This document shows positions 1 to 7,957 of a stretch of DNA of 64,000 bases, in pieces. Position numbers and translations under genes: made by a program. The stretch lies in the NCBI RefSeq assembly GCF_030419005.1, contig NZ_CP106951.1, positions 2,790,001 to 2,854,000 of the forward strand, given 5' to 3'. Each line of letters begins with the position of its first letter. Positions within the stretch are counted from its first letter, which is position 1. Under the pieces are notes generated by a model that was given only the letters and a program-made list of their open reading frames with translations, did no database searches and was not told the origin of the DNA. The stretch is from Eleftheria terrae (GTDB taxonomy: Bacteria; Pseudomonadota; Gammaproteobacteria; Burkholderiales; Burkholderiaceae_C).

Positions 1-105
1 GAGACCTGCAGCATCAACATCACCGCGAACGGCGACGTGTATGTGCTGCTCAAGGGGTACACCGCGGGCAGCTACAACCTCAGCGTGAGCTACCGGCCGC
101 AGTAG
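1..105 (+). CDS. 3' end of a secreted protein, PPC-like domain
   Basis: The window opens inside a gene; frame 1 is open to a TAG at 103-105 and gives 34 residues ending GSYNLSVSYRPQ. The pattern GDVYVLLKGYTAGSYNLSVSY resembles the last strands of the bacterial pre-peptidase C-terminal (PPC) beta-sandwich. That domain is found at the C-terminus of many secreted peptidases and is often removed during maturation. The catalytic part, if it is a protease, lies upstream of the window, so the enzyme class cannot be named. Confidence 0.5.
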   Translation, partial: ETCSINITANGDVYVLLKGYTAGSYNLSVSYRPQ

Positions 106-120
106 GGAGAACCGGAACGG

Positions 121-172
121 CCGGGCCGCTGCGGCCCGGCCCGCCTGCACGAGGCGGGTCCCGACCCGCCTC
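121..172. terminator. Two tandem GC hairpins after the secreted-protein gene
   Basis: Two inverted repeats follow the stop codon: one at 121-139 (CCGGGCC / GGCCCGG arms) and a perfect 10-bp stem at 151-160 and 163-172 (GAGGCGGGTC / GACCCGCCTC, 2-nt gap). Neither has a U-tract, so they may be a weak terminator or an RNA 3'-end stabiliser rather than a strong intrinsic terminator. Confidence 0.4.
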
Positions 173-910
173 GCCGGACGCGCTTTCGCGCGCCCACCGA
201 GCGGGGCCGGTGCCCCTCCGGGTCAATGCACCGGTAGAGCAGGGCGCCGACGACGCAAGTGCCGATCCGGCCATCGGCTGTGGACCCGCATCCCCGGACA
301 CCGGGCGCCTGGCCACGCTGCCAGGCAGCCCGGTCGATCACGCCTCCTGCACACCCTTCCCTGGCCGGCCAGGCCGTCACCATCGAGCCACTGATGCGGG
401 CAGCGCCGGGGCGGTCGCTTGACCAGGCAGTGAAGACTCTTTACAGTGCCATCCCTCGCCGCAGCCCGCTGGCTGGCGCCAGGGGGTTCACGGTTCTGGC
501 AAGTGCCCGCCGTGAGCCGCTCGCCTGCAGGTGCTTGAAGCCGCGCAGCATCCCGGACTGCTGCGGTGGCGCGCAGGTGTCCGGCATCGCGCCTGATTGC
601 GTGTTGATTGCGTGGTGGTCGCGTGCGATGCGACTCCCCCGGAGGCAGCCCTCGACGGCCCCACCGATCGCCGGGCCTCGACAAGGCCTGCGCGGCAGCG
701 CGCCGGGGCTGCCTTGCGGGCGTCCCGCAGCATGGGTGGGCAGCGCCTTCGCGCTGCCCTGAGCCCAAGCTGCCTGAACGGCGCAGACCATGCACCGCGA
801 CAGGAGATGCCCCGCCTCGGCGGACCGATTCACCTTCGGGCAGCCCGGCAGGGCCCCGCCCTGTGCGCCTTGGGAGCCGCTGCGCCGGCTTGACCTAGAG
901 AGAGACGACC
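173..910. other. Long intergenic region
   Basis: No open frame here looks coding: the frames are mutual shadows with arginine- and proline-rich translations and no ribosome binding site. It contains a promoter-like module at 419-447 on the + strand. The next gene starts at 911 behind the purine-rich AGAGAGAGACG at about 895-905, which is the likely ribosome binding site of that gene. Confidence 0.5.
419..447 (+). promoter_or_regulatory. Sigma70-like promoter with dyad in the spacer, copy 1
   Basis: TTGACC (419-424), a 17-nt spacer and TACAGT (442-447) make a good vegetative promoter. The spacer and -10 carry AGTGAAGACTCTTTACAGT (429-447), whose core GTGAAGA-C-TCTTTAC is a 7-1-7 inverted repeat with one mismatch. 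The same 19 bases recur at 17478-17496 with the same -35 spacing, so a repressor or activator may bind both. What this copy drives is unclear; the next + strand gene is about 460 nt away. Confidence 0.55.
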
Positions 911-1681
911 ATGTTCTGGATCCTGCAGAAGAACCTGTTCAACGAACCCGCATTCCAGTCGCTGCAGGACCAGCTCGTCGTGCAGCAGGTGCCTCATGCC
1001 GTGGTCCACCTGCGCCCCTTCACCCACGAGATCGAGCCGGACGTCGAGGTGTCGGGGCCGGTGTTCGTGTGCGGCAGCACCGGCTTGCGCCATGTGGCCC
1101 GGCGCAAGGGCTGGTCGCCCGGCTACTTTGACCAGAACCTTGACTACCGCCTGCTGCTGCAGCACTACGGCCCGCGCATGCTGAACGCGGACGCAAGAGT
1201 CGCGCCCCTCAAGGATGCGTGCCTGGGCGCAGACGCGGCTTTCGTCAGGCCGGTCGACGACGACAAGCAGTTCCCCGGCCAGGTCATGACAAAAGCCGAA
1301 TTCAGCCACTGGCAGGCGAGTGTCATGAAGCCCGACCGCCCGCACACGCACTCCACCCTGACGGGCGACGATCCGATCGTCATCGCCCGGCCGAAGCCGC
1401 TGCATGCCGAATACCGCTTCCAGGTGGTCGATGCGCGGGTGATCTCCGGCTCGCTGTACCGGCGGGGCGCGAGCGTCTGCCAGGACGCGCGGGTCGATGA
1501 CCGGGTGCGGCGCTTCGCACAGGCCTGCGCCGACATCTGGTGCCCGAACCGGGCCTTCTGCCTAGACGTCGCCGACACGCCGGACGGATTGAAGGTGCTG
1601 GAGATCAATGCCATCAACGCCAGCCGCTTCTATGCCTGCGACCTGGGGACGTTCGTGAACGCCATCAACGCACTCGGCTGA
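911..1681 (+). CDS. ATP-grasp domain protein (DUF4343-like)
   Basis: 256 aa. The C-terminal third reads CLDVADTPDGLKVLEINAINASRFY, the typical end of ATP-grasp ligases in which Asp, Glu and Asn (here D222, E233, N235, approximate) hold Mg-ATP. The N-terminal half (VSGPVFVCGSTGLRHVARRKGW) matches the small ATP-grasp family annotated as DUF4343. Members are presumed to join an acyl-phosphate to an amine or thiol; no substrate is known. The start is chosen on the purine-rich site just upstream. It stands alone between two long non-coding stretches, so context gives no pathway. Confidence 0.7.
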   Translation: MFWILQKNLFNEPAFQSLQDQLVVQQVPHAVVHLRPFTHEIEPDVEVSGPVFVCGSTGLRHVARRKGWSPGYFDQNLDYRLLLQHYGPRMLNADARVAPLKDACLGADAAFVRPVDDDKQFPGQVMTKAEFSHWQASVMKPDRPHTHSTLTGDDPIVIARPKPLHAEYRFQVVDARVISGSLYRRGASVCQDARVDDRVRRFAQACADIWCPNRAFCLDVADTPDGLKVLEINAINASRFYACDLGTFVNAINALG

Positions 1682-1901
1682 GTCGCCGCCGCCGGGGCCA
1701 CGCACCCTGACCGCCGAACCATAATGCGCCCACCATGGCGAGGACGACCGACAACCGGGTGACCCCCCGCAGGGGGCGACGTGGCGTGCCCGCGCCCCAT
1801 CGCCACCGCGGTCGCGCGGTCCATGGCCACCTGGCCTTGGGCGGCCGCCTCGGCTGCTCGCAGCGAGAGGGCAGCGTCCTCCCTCGGCATCGCCGGCCGG
1901 C
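1682..1901. other. Intergenic, REP-like hairpin
   Basis: A short perfect hairpin CCCCC-GCA-GGGGG lies at 1764-1776, followed by GC-rich sequence ending in a CCTTGGGCGGCC-like tail near 1831-1844. Short palindromes of this kind are dispersed in Burkholderiales genomes. No promoter or gene is evident. Confidence 0.3.
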
Positions 1902-3122
1902 ATGGATGCACTGATCGCTGCCGCCGCCCGCGCGCTGGCCACCGGCGACGCGCTGGGCGCACTCAAGCGCGTCGCCCTGCGCGACGACCCGCCCGCACTC
2001 GCCTTGCGGGGCATTGCCATGGCACAGCTCGGCGAGCACGTGCGCGCCCGCGAACTGCTGCGACTCGCTGCCCGCCGCTTCGGCAGCCACGAGGAGCTGG
2101 CCCGCGCCCGCTGCGTGGTGGCCGAGGCCGAGGTGGCACTGGCCATGCGCGACCTTGCCGGCTCGCCCCGCTCGCTGGGCGCCGCGGCGGCCATGCTGGA
2201 AGCACGGGCCGACCGCGCCAATGCAGCGCAGGCCCGGCTGATCGCGGCACGCCGGCTCTTGCTGCTGGGCCGCCTGGACGAGGCCGCCGCGGCGCTCGCC
2301 GGGCTGGACACGCAGGGCCTCCCCGCTGCGCTCGAGGCCCTGGCCGCCCTGGCCGCGGCAGAGCTCGCACTGCGCTCCCTGCACACCGGCGCGGCAGGCG
2401 CGGCACTCACACGCGCCGGGGAGGCAGCGCAACGCGCCCGTGTACCGGCGCTGCTGGCCGAAGTGGCGCAAGCGCGCAGCCTGCTGGACCGTCCCGCCGC
2501 GCGGCAGCTTCGCAGCGGTGCGGAGCAGCCGCTGCGCCTCGACGAGGTGGCGACGCTGCTGGCCTCCGGGGCGCTGGTGGTCGATGCCTGCCGCCGCGGC
2601 CTGAGGGCGGGTGCACAGTGGCGGTCCCTGGCGCGCCGGCCGGTGCTGTTCGCGCTCGCCCAAGCGCTGGCGCAGGCCTGGCCCGCGGACGTGGCACGCC
2701 CCGTCCTGATCGCATCCGCCTTCGGCTTTCGCCAGCCGGACGAAACACACCGTGCCCGCCTGCGCGTCGAGATCGGGCGGTTGCGCGCCGTGCTGGCAGG
2801 GCTGGCCGATATCGAAGCGAGTGAGCGGGGCTTTGCCCTGCAGCCCCGTGACGGGCGCGAGGTCGTCGTCCTCGCGCCACCCATCGATGGCCAGCAGGGA
2901 GCGCTGCTGGCACTGCTCTGCGACGGTGCTCCGTGGTCGACATCGGCCCTGGCCCTGGCGCTGGGCGCCAGCCAGCGCACGGTGCAACGAGCGCTGGCCG
3001 AGCTGGAAGATGCGGGGCGGGTGCGCTCGATCGGGCAGGGCCGCGCGCAGCGCTGGCTGTCGCCGCCGCTGGCCGGATTCACGACGATCTTGTTACTCCC
3101 CGCTGCGCTGCCGCCTGCGTAG
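1902..3122 (+). CDS. Alanine-rich helical protein with C-terminal winged helix-turn-helix
   Basis: 406 aa. Roughly residues 1-200 are Ala/Leu/Arg-rich helices with a TPR-like rhythm (ALALRGIAMAQLGEHVRARELLRLAARRFG). The C-terminal part (about 325-385) is a winged helix: LLCDGAPWSTSALALALGASQRTVQRALAELEDAGRVRSIGQGRAQRWL, with recognition helix SQRTVQRALAELE. The pattern suggests a one-component regulator. It sits 44 nt upstream of the beta-propeller gene at 3167 in the same orientation, so the pair may be co-transcribed. Ligand and targets are unknown. The ATG at 1902 is the first that keeps the helical repeat; a later start cannot be excluded. Confidence 0.65.
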   Translation: MDALIAAAARALATGDALGALKRVALRDDPPALALRGIAMAQLGEHVRARELLRLAARRFGSHEELARARCVVAEAEVALAMRDLAGSPRSLGAAAAMLEARADRANAAQARLIAARRLLLLGRLDEAAAALAGLDTQGLPAALEALAALAAAELALRSLHTGAAGAALTRAGEAAQRARVPALLAEVAQARSLLDRPAARQLRSGAEQPLRLDEVATLLASGALVVDACRRGLRAGAQWRSLARRPVLFALAQALAQAWPADVARPVLIASAFGFRQPDETHRARLRVEIGRLRAVLAGLADIEASERGFALQPRDGREVVVLAPPIDGQQGALLALLCDGAPWSTSALALALGASQRTVQRALAELEDAGRVRSIGQGRAQRWLSPPLAGFTTILLLPAALPPA

Positions 3123-3166
3123 AGTGATCCTGTCGCGCCACCCGACGGCGCGCAAGGACACCGGCA

Positions 3167-3844
3167 ATGACATCCAGGACAGACCCCCACCGCCCCCCCG
3201 CCCCCGCTCATGCCGCGGAGATCGTGCGCGAGTACGGCCCCTTCCCCGACGCCGAGTGCATCCATGGCGTCACCCACGACGGACACCGCGTCTGGGCCGC
3301 CACCGGCGCCCGGCTGCTGGCCTTCGATCCCGGCAGCGGCGAGCCCACCGCAGCGCTCGACTGCGCCTGCGACGCCGGCACGGCCTTCGACGGGACGCAC
3401 CTCTACCAGATCGCCGAGGCGCGCATCGACAAGATCGAGCCCGCCTCCGGCAAGGTGGTGGCATCGATTCCGGCGCCCGGCCACGGCAGCCACTCGGGCC
3501 TCACCTGGGCCGAAGGCAGCCTGTGGGTCGGACAGTACCGTGATCGCCGGATCCACCAGGTCGACCCGGCCACCGGCGCGGTCCTGCGCACCATCGAGTG
3601 CGACCGCTTTGTCACCGGTGTGACCTGGGTCGACGGCGAGCTGTGGCATGGCACCTGGGAAGGCGGCGAGAGCGAGGTCCGCCGCATCGACCCCGGCAGC
3701 GGTGCCGTGATCGAGCGGCTCACGATGCCAAGCGGCACCGGCGTCAGCGGGCTGGAGTCCGACGGTGACGGGCTCTTCTACTGCGGCGGCGGAGCGAGCG
3801 GCAAGGTGCGTGCAGTGCGGCGCCCGAAGCCAGGGGCTGCCTGA
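3167..3844 (+). CDS. Beta-propeller protein, SMP-30/glutamine-cyclotransferase-like
   Basis: 225 aa made of repeated blades with alternating W/G and D-P-x-T/S-G motifs: VWAATGARLLAFDPGSGEPT, LYQIAEARIDKIEPASGKVV, LWVGQYRDRRIHQVDPATGAVL, LWHGTWEGGESEVRRIDPGSGAVI. These are features of the SMP-30/YVTN-type and glutaminyl cyclotransferase-like propellers. It has no signal peptide, so it is probably cytoplasmic. Enzymatic activity cannot be assigned by eye. It follows the winged-helix gene by 44 nt and is likely its partner. Confidence 0.65.
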   Translation: MTSRTDPHRPPAPAHAAEIVREYGPFPDAECIHGVTHDGHRVWAATGARLLAFDPGSGEPTAALDCACDAGTAFDGTHLYQIAEARIDKIEPASGKVVASIPAPGHGSHSGLTWAEGSLWVGQYRDRRIHQVDPATGAVLRTIECDRFVTGVTWVDGELWHGTWEGGESEVRRIDPGSGAVIERLTMPSGTGVSGLESDGDGLFYCGGGASGKVRAVRRPKPGAA

Positions 3845-4117
3845 CCGTGCAGCGCCCGGCCACCCGCTGAAGCGCCCAAGGACCGGCTGCAGCCGATCCT
3901 TCAGCGGCACGGCCGCTGCGCCAACCCAGGCGGGGCCCACGGTGCCCGCCCCTTCATGGACGCCGCCCGATCACCCCCGGCGTCCCCGCGCAACCGGGCG
4001 AGACAGCGCCCGGTTGCCGGCTTTCCTGCCTCTGCCAACGGCACGAGCGGCACCCGGGGCCGAAGCTGCCGCATCGACCCCAGTAACGCAACGGCTCGTC
4101 GAGCCCAGGAGTGAACC

Positions 4118-4909
4118 ATGAACACCACCATTGCCCGCCCGAGCACTTCCGGCCATCCCGTCGTCCCACGCGACCAGTGGGTCACCGCCCGCAAGGCCCT
4201 GCTGGCCCGCGAGAAGGAGTTGACGCAGCTGCGCGACCAGATCGCCAGTGAGCGGCGCGCACTGCCGTGGGTGCGTGTGGAGAAGCCCTACGTCTTTGCC
4301 ACGCCCGAGGGCCCGCGCCGGCTGGCCGAGCTGTTCGAAGGCCACCACCAACTGCTGGTGCAGCACTTCATGTTCGCGCCCGGCTGGGACCAGGGCTGCA
4401 AGAGCTGCTCCTTCATGGCTGACCACCTGGACGGCGCCCGGCCCCACCTGGCCCAACGCGACTTGGCGCTGCTGGTCGTGTCGCGCGCCCCGCTCGGCGA
4501 GATCATGCGGTTCCGCCAGCGCATGGGCTGGCAGTTCAGATGGGTGTCGTCCCACGGCAGCGACTTCAACCACGACTTCGGCGTCAGCTTCACGCCGCAG
4601 GAGATGGCCAGCGGCGGGGTTAACTACAACTACGTCGTCCAGCCCTTCCCGCAGCCCGAAGCGCCGGGGATCAGCGTGTTCTACAGGGACGAGGCGGGCG
4701 ATGTCTTCCATACCTACTCCACCTATGGCCGAGGCGTGGAGGTGATGATGGGCACCTACCCACTGCTCGACCTGGTGCCCAAGGGCCGCGACGAAGATCC
4801 GCACGATGACCCGATGGCGTGGGTGCGCCACCACGACCGCTACCCCTCTCCGCCCCTCGCCGGCCAGGCCACGCCAGCGGCCGCGGCGTGCTGCAAGGCC
4901 TCGGCCTGA
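4118..4909 (+). CDS. DUF899 family thioredoxin-like protein
   Basis: 263 aa. The motifs HQLLVQHFMFAPGWDQGCKSCSFMADHLDGARPHL and GWQFRWVSSHGSDFNHDFGVSF are diagnostic of the DUF899 family, a thioredoxin-fold group. The pair GCKSCSF (about residues 91-97) is the likely redox-active CxxC. DUF899 genes often travel with stress or metal genes, but the substrate is unknown. The start is supported by AGGAG at 4107-4111. A 31-nt gap to the membrane-protein gene suggests an operon. The C-terminal tail (AAAACCKASA) holds two further cysteines. Confidence 0.8.
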   Translation: MNTTIARPSTSGHPVVPRDQWVTARKALLAREKELTQLRDQIASERRALPWVRVEKPYVFATPEGPRRLAELFEGHHQLLVQHFMFAPGWDQGCKSCSFMADHLDGARPHLAQRDLALLVVSRAPLGEIMRFRQRMGWQFRWVSSHGSDFNHDFGVSFTPQEMASGGVNYNYVVQPFPQPEAPGISVFYRDEAGDVFHTYSTYGRGVEVMMGTYPLLDLVPKGRDEDPHDDPMAWVRHHDRYPSPPLAGQATPAAAACCKASA

Positions 4910-4940
4910 CCTGCGGTCCCCTCGGGCAGGCAAGCCACTG

Positions 4941-5522
4941 ATGGACAGCATCTGGCCCTGGCTCGCCATCGCAGGCGCCGGTGCGCTGCATGGGCTGAAC
5001 CCGGTCAATGGCTGGATGTTCGCCGCCGCCTGCGGCCTGCGCTCTGGCGACCGCAGGCATGCAGGGCGAGCCTTGATGGCGATCGCCGCCGGGCACGCTG
5101 CCTCGGTCGTCTGGGTGGCGGCCGCGGCGGCGCTCGGCTGGTCGATGGACCGCGGCTGGCTGCAGGCTGCGGCGCTTGGCTTGCTCGCAGTGGCACTGGC
5201 CGCCCGGTGCCCGGGCCGCATCTTCAAGCCGGCCTGGGTGCCGGCGGCCGGGCAGGCTGGGCTGGCCGCCTGGTCTTTCATGATGTCGGTCGCCCATGGC
5301 GCCGGCTGGCTGCTGCTGCCCGCCCTCGCCTCCTTGTGCACCGGCCAGGCGGCTGCCGCCGCAGACATCCGCACTGATCCGTTGCTGCTCACCGTCATGG
5401 CCGCCGGCATTCACACCGCGGTGATGCTGGGGGTGGCCGGCATCCTCACCTGGGTAGCGTGCCGCAGCGCCAACGCGGGAGTCGCCTGCCTGCGCGCCCT
5501 TCGACGGCAGCCCGCGCCGTGA
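4941..5522 (+). CDS. Small integral membrane protein downstream of DUF899
   Basis: 193 aa with about five hydrophobic segments: WPWLAIAGAGALHGLNPVNGWMFAAA, ALMAIAAGHAASVVWVAAAAALG, LQAAALGLLAVALAA, the AWSFMMSVAHGAGWLLLPALASL block and LLLTVMAAGIHTAVMLGVAGILTWVA. Intramembrane His residues occur in the motifs GALHGLNP, AGHAAS, VAHGAG and GIHTA, which suggests metal or proton handling; this is inference. ATG 4941 is preferred because the first helix follows directly; an upstream in-frame extension is Arg-rich and overlaps DUF899. Probably co-transcribed with the DUF899 gene. Confidence 0.6.
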   Translation: MDSIWPWLAIAGAGALHGLNPVNGWMFAAACGLRSGDRRHAGRALMAIAAGHAASVVWVAAAAALGWSMDRGWLQAAALGLLAVALAARCPGRIFKPAWVPAAGQAGLAAWSFMMSVAHGAGWLLLPALASLCTGQAAAAADIRTDPLLLTVMAAGIHTAVMLGVAGILTWVACRSANAGVACLRALRRQPAP

Positions 5523-6502
5523 TGTGCCGCGGTCGCCGGCGATCGCCCCGCACGCCCGGCCCTGCCCGGTGTCCGGTGCCGGCGGCACGCTACTTGGCAT
5601 GGGGCGACTCCGGTCGGCCCTGCCAGCTCGGCCCCCCGCGCACGGCAACCCATGCCACGGTTCAGCACTGCCTTTCGCCTCGCTGCTTCCGGTATTCACT
5701 GCAGGCCAGGCAATTTCTCTGTGGTGAAAGAAGGGCCGCCCCATTAAATGGGATCGATTACCTCAAACACAAAGATCACGGCACCATTATCACGATGCCG
5801 CGCAAAAACCACCGCAAGAACTGACAGGTGACAAGCAATTCTTCCCGCCGTTTTTCGAGAACCAAAACGGACCGAAGCGCCATTCGGCAATAACCCCTAG
5901 CATTCACCCCGCCAGATTCAAGTAACAGAACGTGTAAAAACAACTGCCAATCATCCCCCCGAAAGGGGGTGTCCACGCTGAAACCGATTGAAATATAGTG
6001 GTTCCATTCGGAGAGTTGATCGAATCGCTTGACAGGCTGGCGCAGTTGCTTATAGGCCACCGGCCATTTTCATCCACTGCGCGGCGGGTCTGATGGTGCG
6101 GCATTGCGTCGCGACATTTGGCGACGGTCTTGATAATCAATAAAACAATCCCGCCTGCCCCATGTTTTCCAGATTTTCCCCATGCCGCGGCTCCGGCCGT
6201 TTTTGCGGTGCCGTGACGGCGGCACGCGATGGTGTCCACCCATTCGCCATTCGGCTGACGGCTGTTCCGCCGGGCGCTCCAGGCCGCAGGCCCGGGTCGT
6301 TGAGTCCCGCCCCGGCGCGCTCACCGGCCCTGCCCTGAGGGAATCAACCTTCCCTGCACGCGGACGCTGACGCGCCGCCCCCTCACGCCACGGCCGACCG
6401 GCCCCGGACGCCGGGATGGCTATTTCCGCCAGGCGGGCAGCGCCAGCCACCAGGCTGGCTGCGCATCGGCAGGCCATGACATCGAACAACAAGGAAAACC
6501 GG
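5523..6502. other. Intergenic, AT-rich upstream region of the biosynthetic cluster
   Basis: Nearly 1 kb without a convincing gene. About 5690-6180 is clearly AT-richer than everything around it, unlike neighbouring spacers, and fits either a promoter-rich control region or DNA of foreign origin. It contains a promoter candidate at 6029-6056 and an 11-bp perfect palindrome TTGATAATCAA at 6130-6140. No 19-bp Fur box was found. Confidence 0.45.
6029..6056 (+). promoter_or_regulatory. Sigma70-like promoter upstream of the biosynthetic cluster
   Basis: TTGACA (6029-6034), a 16-nt spacer and TATAGG (6051-6056) lie in the AT-rich stretch on the cluster strand. It would give a leader of roughly 440 nt before the first start codon at 6503. 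It is the best promoter match upstream of the cluster. Confidence 0.45.
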
Positions 6503-7387
6503 ATGCAGATCGAAATTCTGGAGCGCAGCATCGACCCCGCGGCATTCAGGAACGACTTTGTCGCCAAAAGAAGGCCGCTGCTGGTCCGAGGATATGGCAA
6601 GGACTGGGGAGCCACCCAGAAGTGGAAACCCGAGTATTTCAAGCAGCGGTTCGGCGACACGAGCATCCAGACGAAAACATTTCCCGGTAACGGAAAAATC
6701 GTGCTGGAACGAGCCGACCTGTCCTCCTATATGGACAGCCTGACGGAATATGAGGAATCACTCGCAACTTCGGCGCCCCGTGCACGCCCGGCTTATTGGC
6801 ATGACGTGCCGATCTTCCAGATGTTCGAGGAACTGATGCAGGACGTGGCGCAGTTCGAGCCAGCACTGCTGCCCCGTTTTTATCGGGCGAACTGGAGCCA
6901 GTATGTCCAGTTCTTCATGGGCCCCTCCGGCAGCGTGACCAAGCTGCACTTCGACACGTTGCGGACCCACAACCTCTTTTTCCAGGTGAGCGGCCGCAAG
7001 ACCTGGACGCTGCTGCCGCCTTCCGACTTCGAGCGCTGTGGCCGCCGGCAATGGCGCTGGTTCGACCTCGATCCGGAAGCGCCCGACCTGGCCCGCTTTC
7101 CTGAATACCGGCAGGCCCGGCCGGTGACCGTCACCATCGATTCCGGCGACCTTCTCTACATTCCGCCGGGCACGCTGCACCACGTGCGCAGCCTCGATCC
7201 CTGCATTTCTTTCAATATCGACTTCCACACGCCGAGCAGCGTCATGGACAGCTTCCGCTTCATCAATCGCGGCATGCCGAGGGAAGCGCTTTACTACAAC
7301 CTCATCTCGTTCCTCGGCCTGGTTCTCAAGCTGCCCGAGAAGCTGCTGTTTCGCTTCTACAAGCCCTACCTCAACTATGTCTCCTGA
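6503..7387 (+). CDS. JmjC-type cupin (Fe(II)/2-oxoglutarate hydroxylase-like)
   Basis: 294 aa. A cupin_8/JmjC-like fold is indicated by TKLHFDTLRTHNLFFQVSGRKTWTLLPPSD and IDSGDLLYIPPGTLHHVRSLD. The iron triad would be H149, D151 and H226 or H227. Family members hydroxylate side chains of peptides, carrier-bound amino acids or small molecules using 2-oxoglutarate and O2. ATG 6503 is chosen because AAGGA lies 8 nt upstream; in-frame ATGs at 6476 and 6416 have no such site. It is the first gene of the cluster and overlaps the next by 11 nt, so translation is coupled. The substrate is probably an intermediate made by the A-PCP protein downstream (inference). Confidence 0.75.
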   Translation: MQIEILERSIDPAAFRNDFVAKRRPLLVRGYGKDWGATQKWKPEYFKQRFGDTSIQTKTFPGNGKIVLERADLSSYMDSLTEYEESLATSAPRARPAYWHDVPIFQMFEELMQDVAQFEPALLPRFYRANWSQYVQFFMGPSGSVTKLHFDTLRTHNLFFQVSGRKTWTLLPPSDFERCGRRQWRWFDLDPEAPDLARFPEYRQARPVTVTIDSGDLLYIPPGTLHHVRSLDPCISFNIDFHTPSSVMDSFRFINRGMPREALYYNLISFLGLVLKLPEKLLFRFYKPYLNYVS

Positions 7388-7907
7388 CCCGATCCAGATG
7401 CGCGACGCCACTTCCAGGACGGCCCCCCCAGGGTCCCGCATGCCGGGTGCCTGGGTCCGGGCCCTCACGCTGGCTCCAGCCCTGCTGCTGGCGGCCTGCG
7501 CGGTGACTCCGCCAAGCGAGACCGGCAAGACGGTGCCAATCGCCAAGCGGGTGCCCGACCATGTGAAGACGACACAGGCGCCCGACACCGATCCGGCCCA
7601 CTACCAGGTCCTCGCCGGCACTCATTTCTCTTACCGCTGCCATGTGCCCTACGTGCTGAGCACGCAGCAGGCGGCCATCGAGGTGTGCGAGATCGATCCG
7701 GTCAAGCTGCAGATCCTCCATTGGCCCGAGACCGAGGTCATCCAGATCGTGTCCGGCCGGGTAAGCATCACCGAAGCGGACGGCAGCACGCGCCACTACG
7801 CGGCCGGTGACCTGTTCGTCCTGCCGCAAGGCTTCAAGGGCATCTGGGAGCAAGCGGAACCCTTGTCCAAGGTGGTCGTGCGCCATCCGCTGTTCTGGAA
7901 GGACTGA
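7377..7907 (+). CDS. Lipoprotein with C-terminal cupin domain
   Basis: 176 aa. A long basic N-region leads to the hydrophobic stretch ALTLAPALLLAACAVTP with a lipobox (LLAAC, Cys about residue 41), so it is likely lipid-anchored in the envelope. Residues about 95-170 form a cupin_3-like beta-barrel: ILHWPETEVIQIVSGRVSITEADGSTRHYAAGDLFVLPQGFKGIWEQAEPLSKVVV. The usual His metal ligands of active cupins are mostly absent, so it may bind a ligand rather than catalyse. It overlaps the JmjC gene and precedes the KAS III gene by 50 nt. An envelope cupin in a biosynthetic operon is unusual; it could bind the product. Confidence 0.65.
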   Translation: MSPDPIQMRDATSRTAPPGSRMPGAWVRALTLAPALLLAACAVTPPSETGKTVPIAKRVPDHVKTTQAPDTDPAHYQVLAGTHFSYRCHVPYVLSTQQAAIEVCEIDPVKLQILHWPETEVIQIVSGRVSITEADGSTRHYAAGDLFVLPQGFKGIWEQAEPLSKVVVRHPLFWKD

Positions 7908-7957
7908 GCCCGCCAGGGCCGTCCTGTCCCCACCGGGAAACAACACTGCGAGACCCG

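Noticed and set aside
1562..3940. 792-aa minus-strand open frame opposite the winged-helix and beta-propeller genes
   Set aside because: Low-complexity Ser/Arg/Ala translation, a product of GC-skewed codon positions in the real + strand genes; no start signal or domain.
5776..6060. 94-aa minus-strand ORF in the AT-rich region
   Set aside because: No ribosome binding site and no recognisable pattern; it lies across the best promoter of the region.
6130..6140. TTGATAATCAA as a Fur box for the biosynthetic cluster
   Set aside because: Only an 11-bp palindrome; the 19-bp Fur consensus or three GATAAT hexamers are not present.
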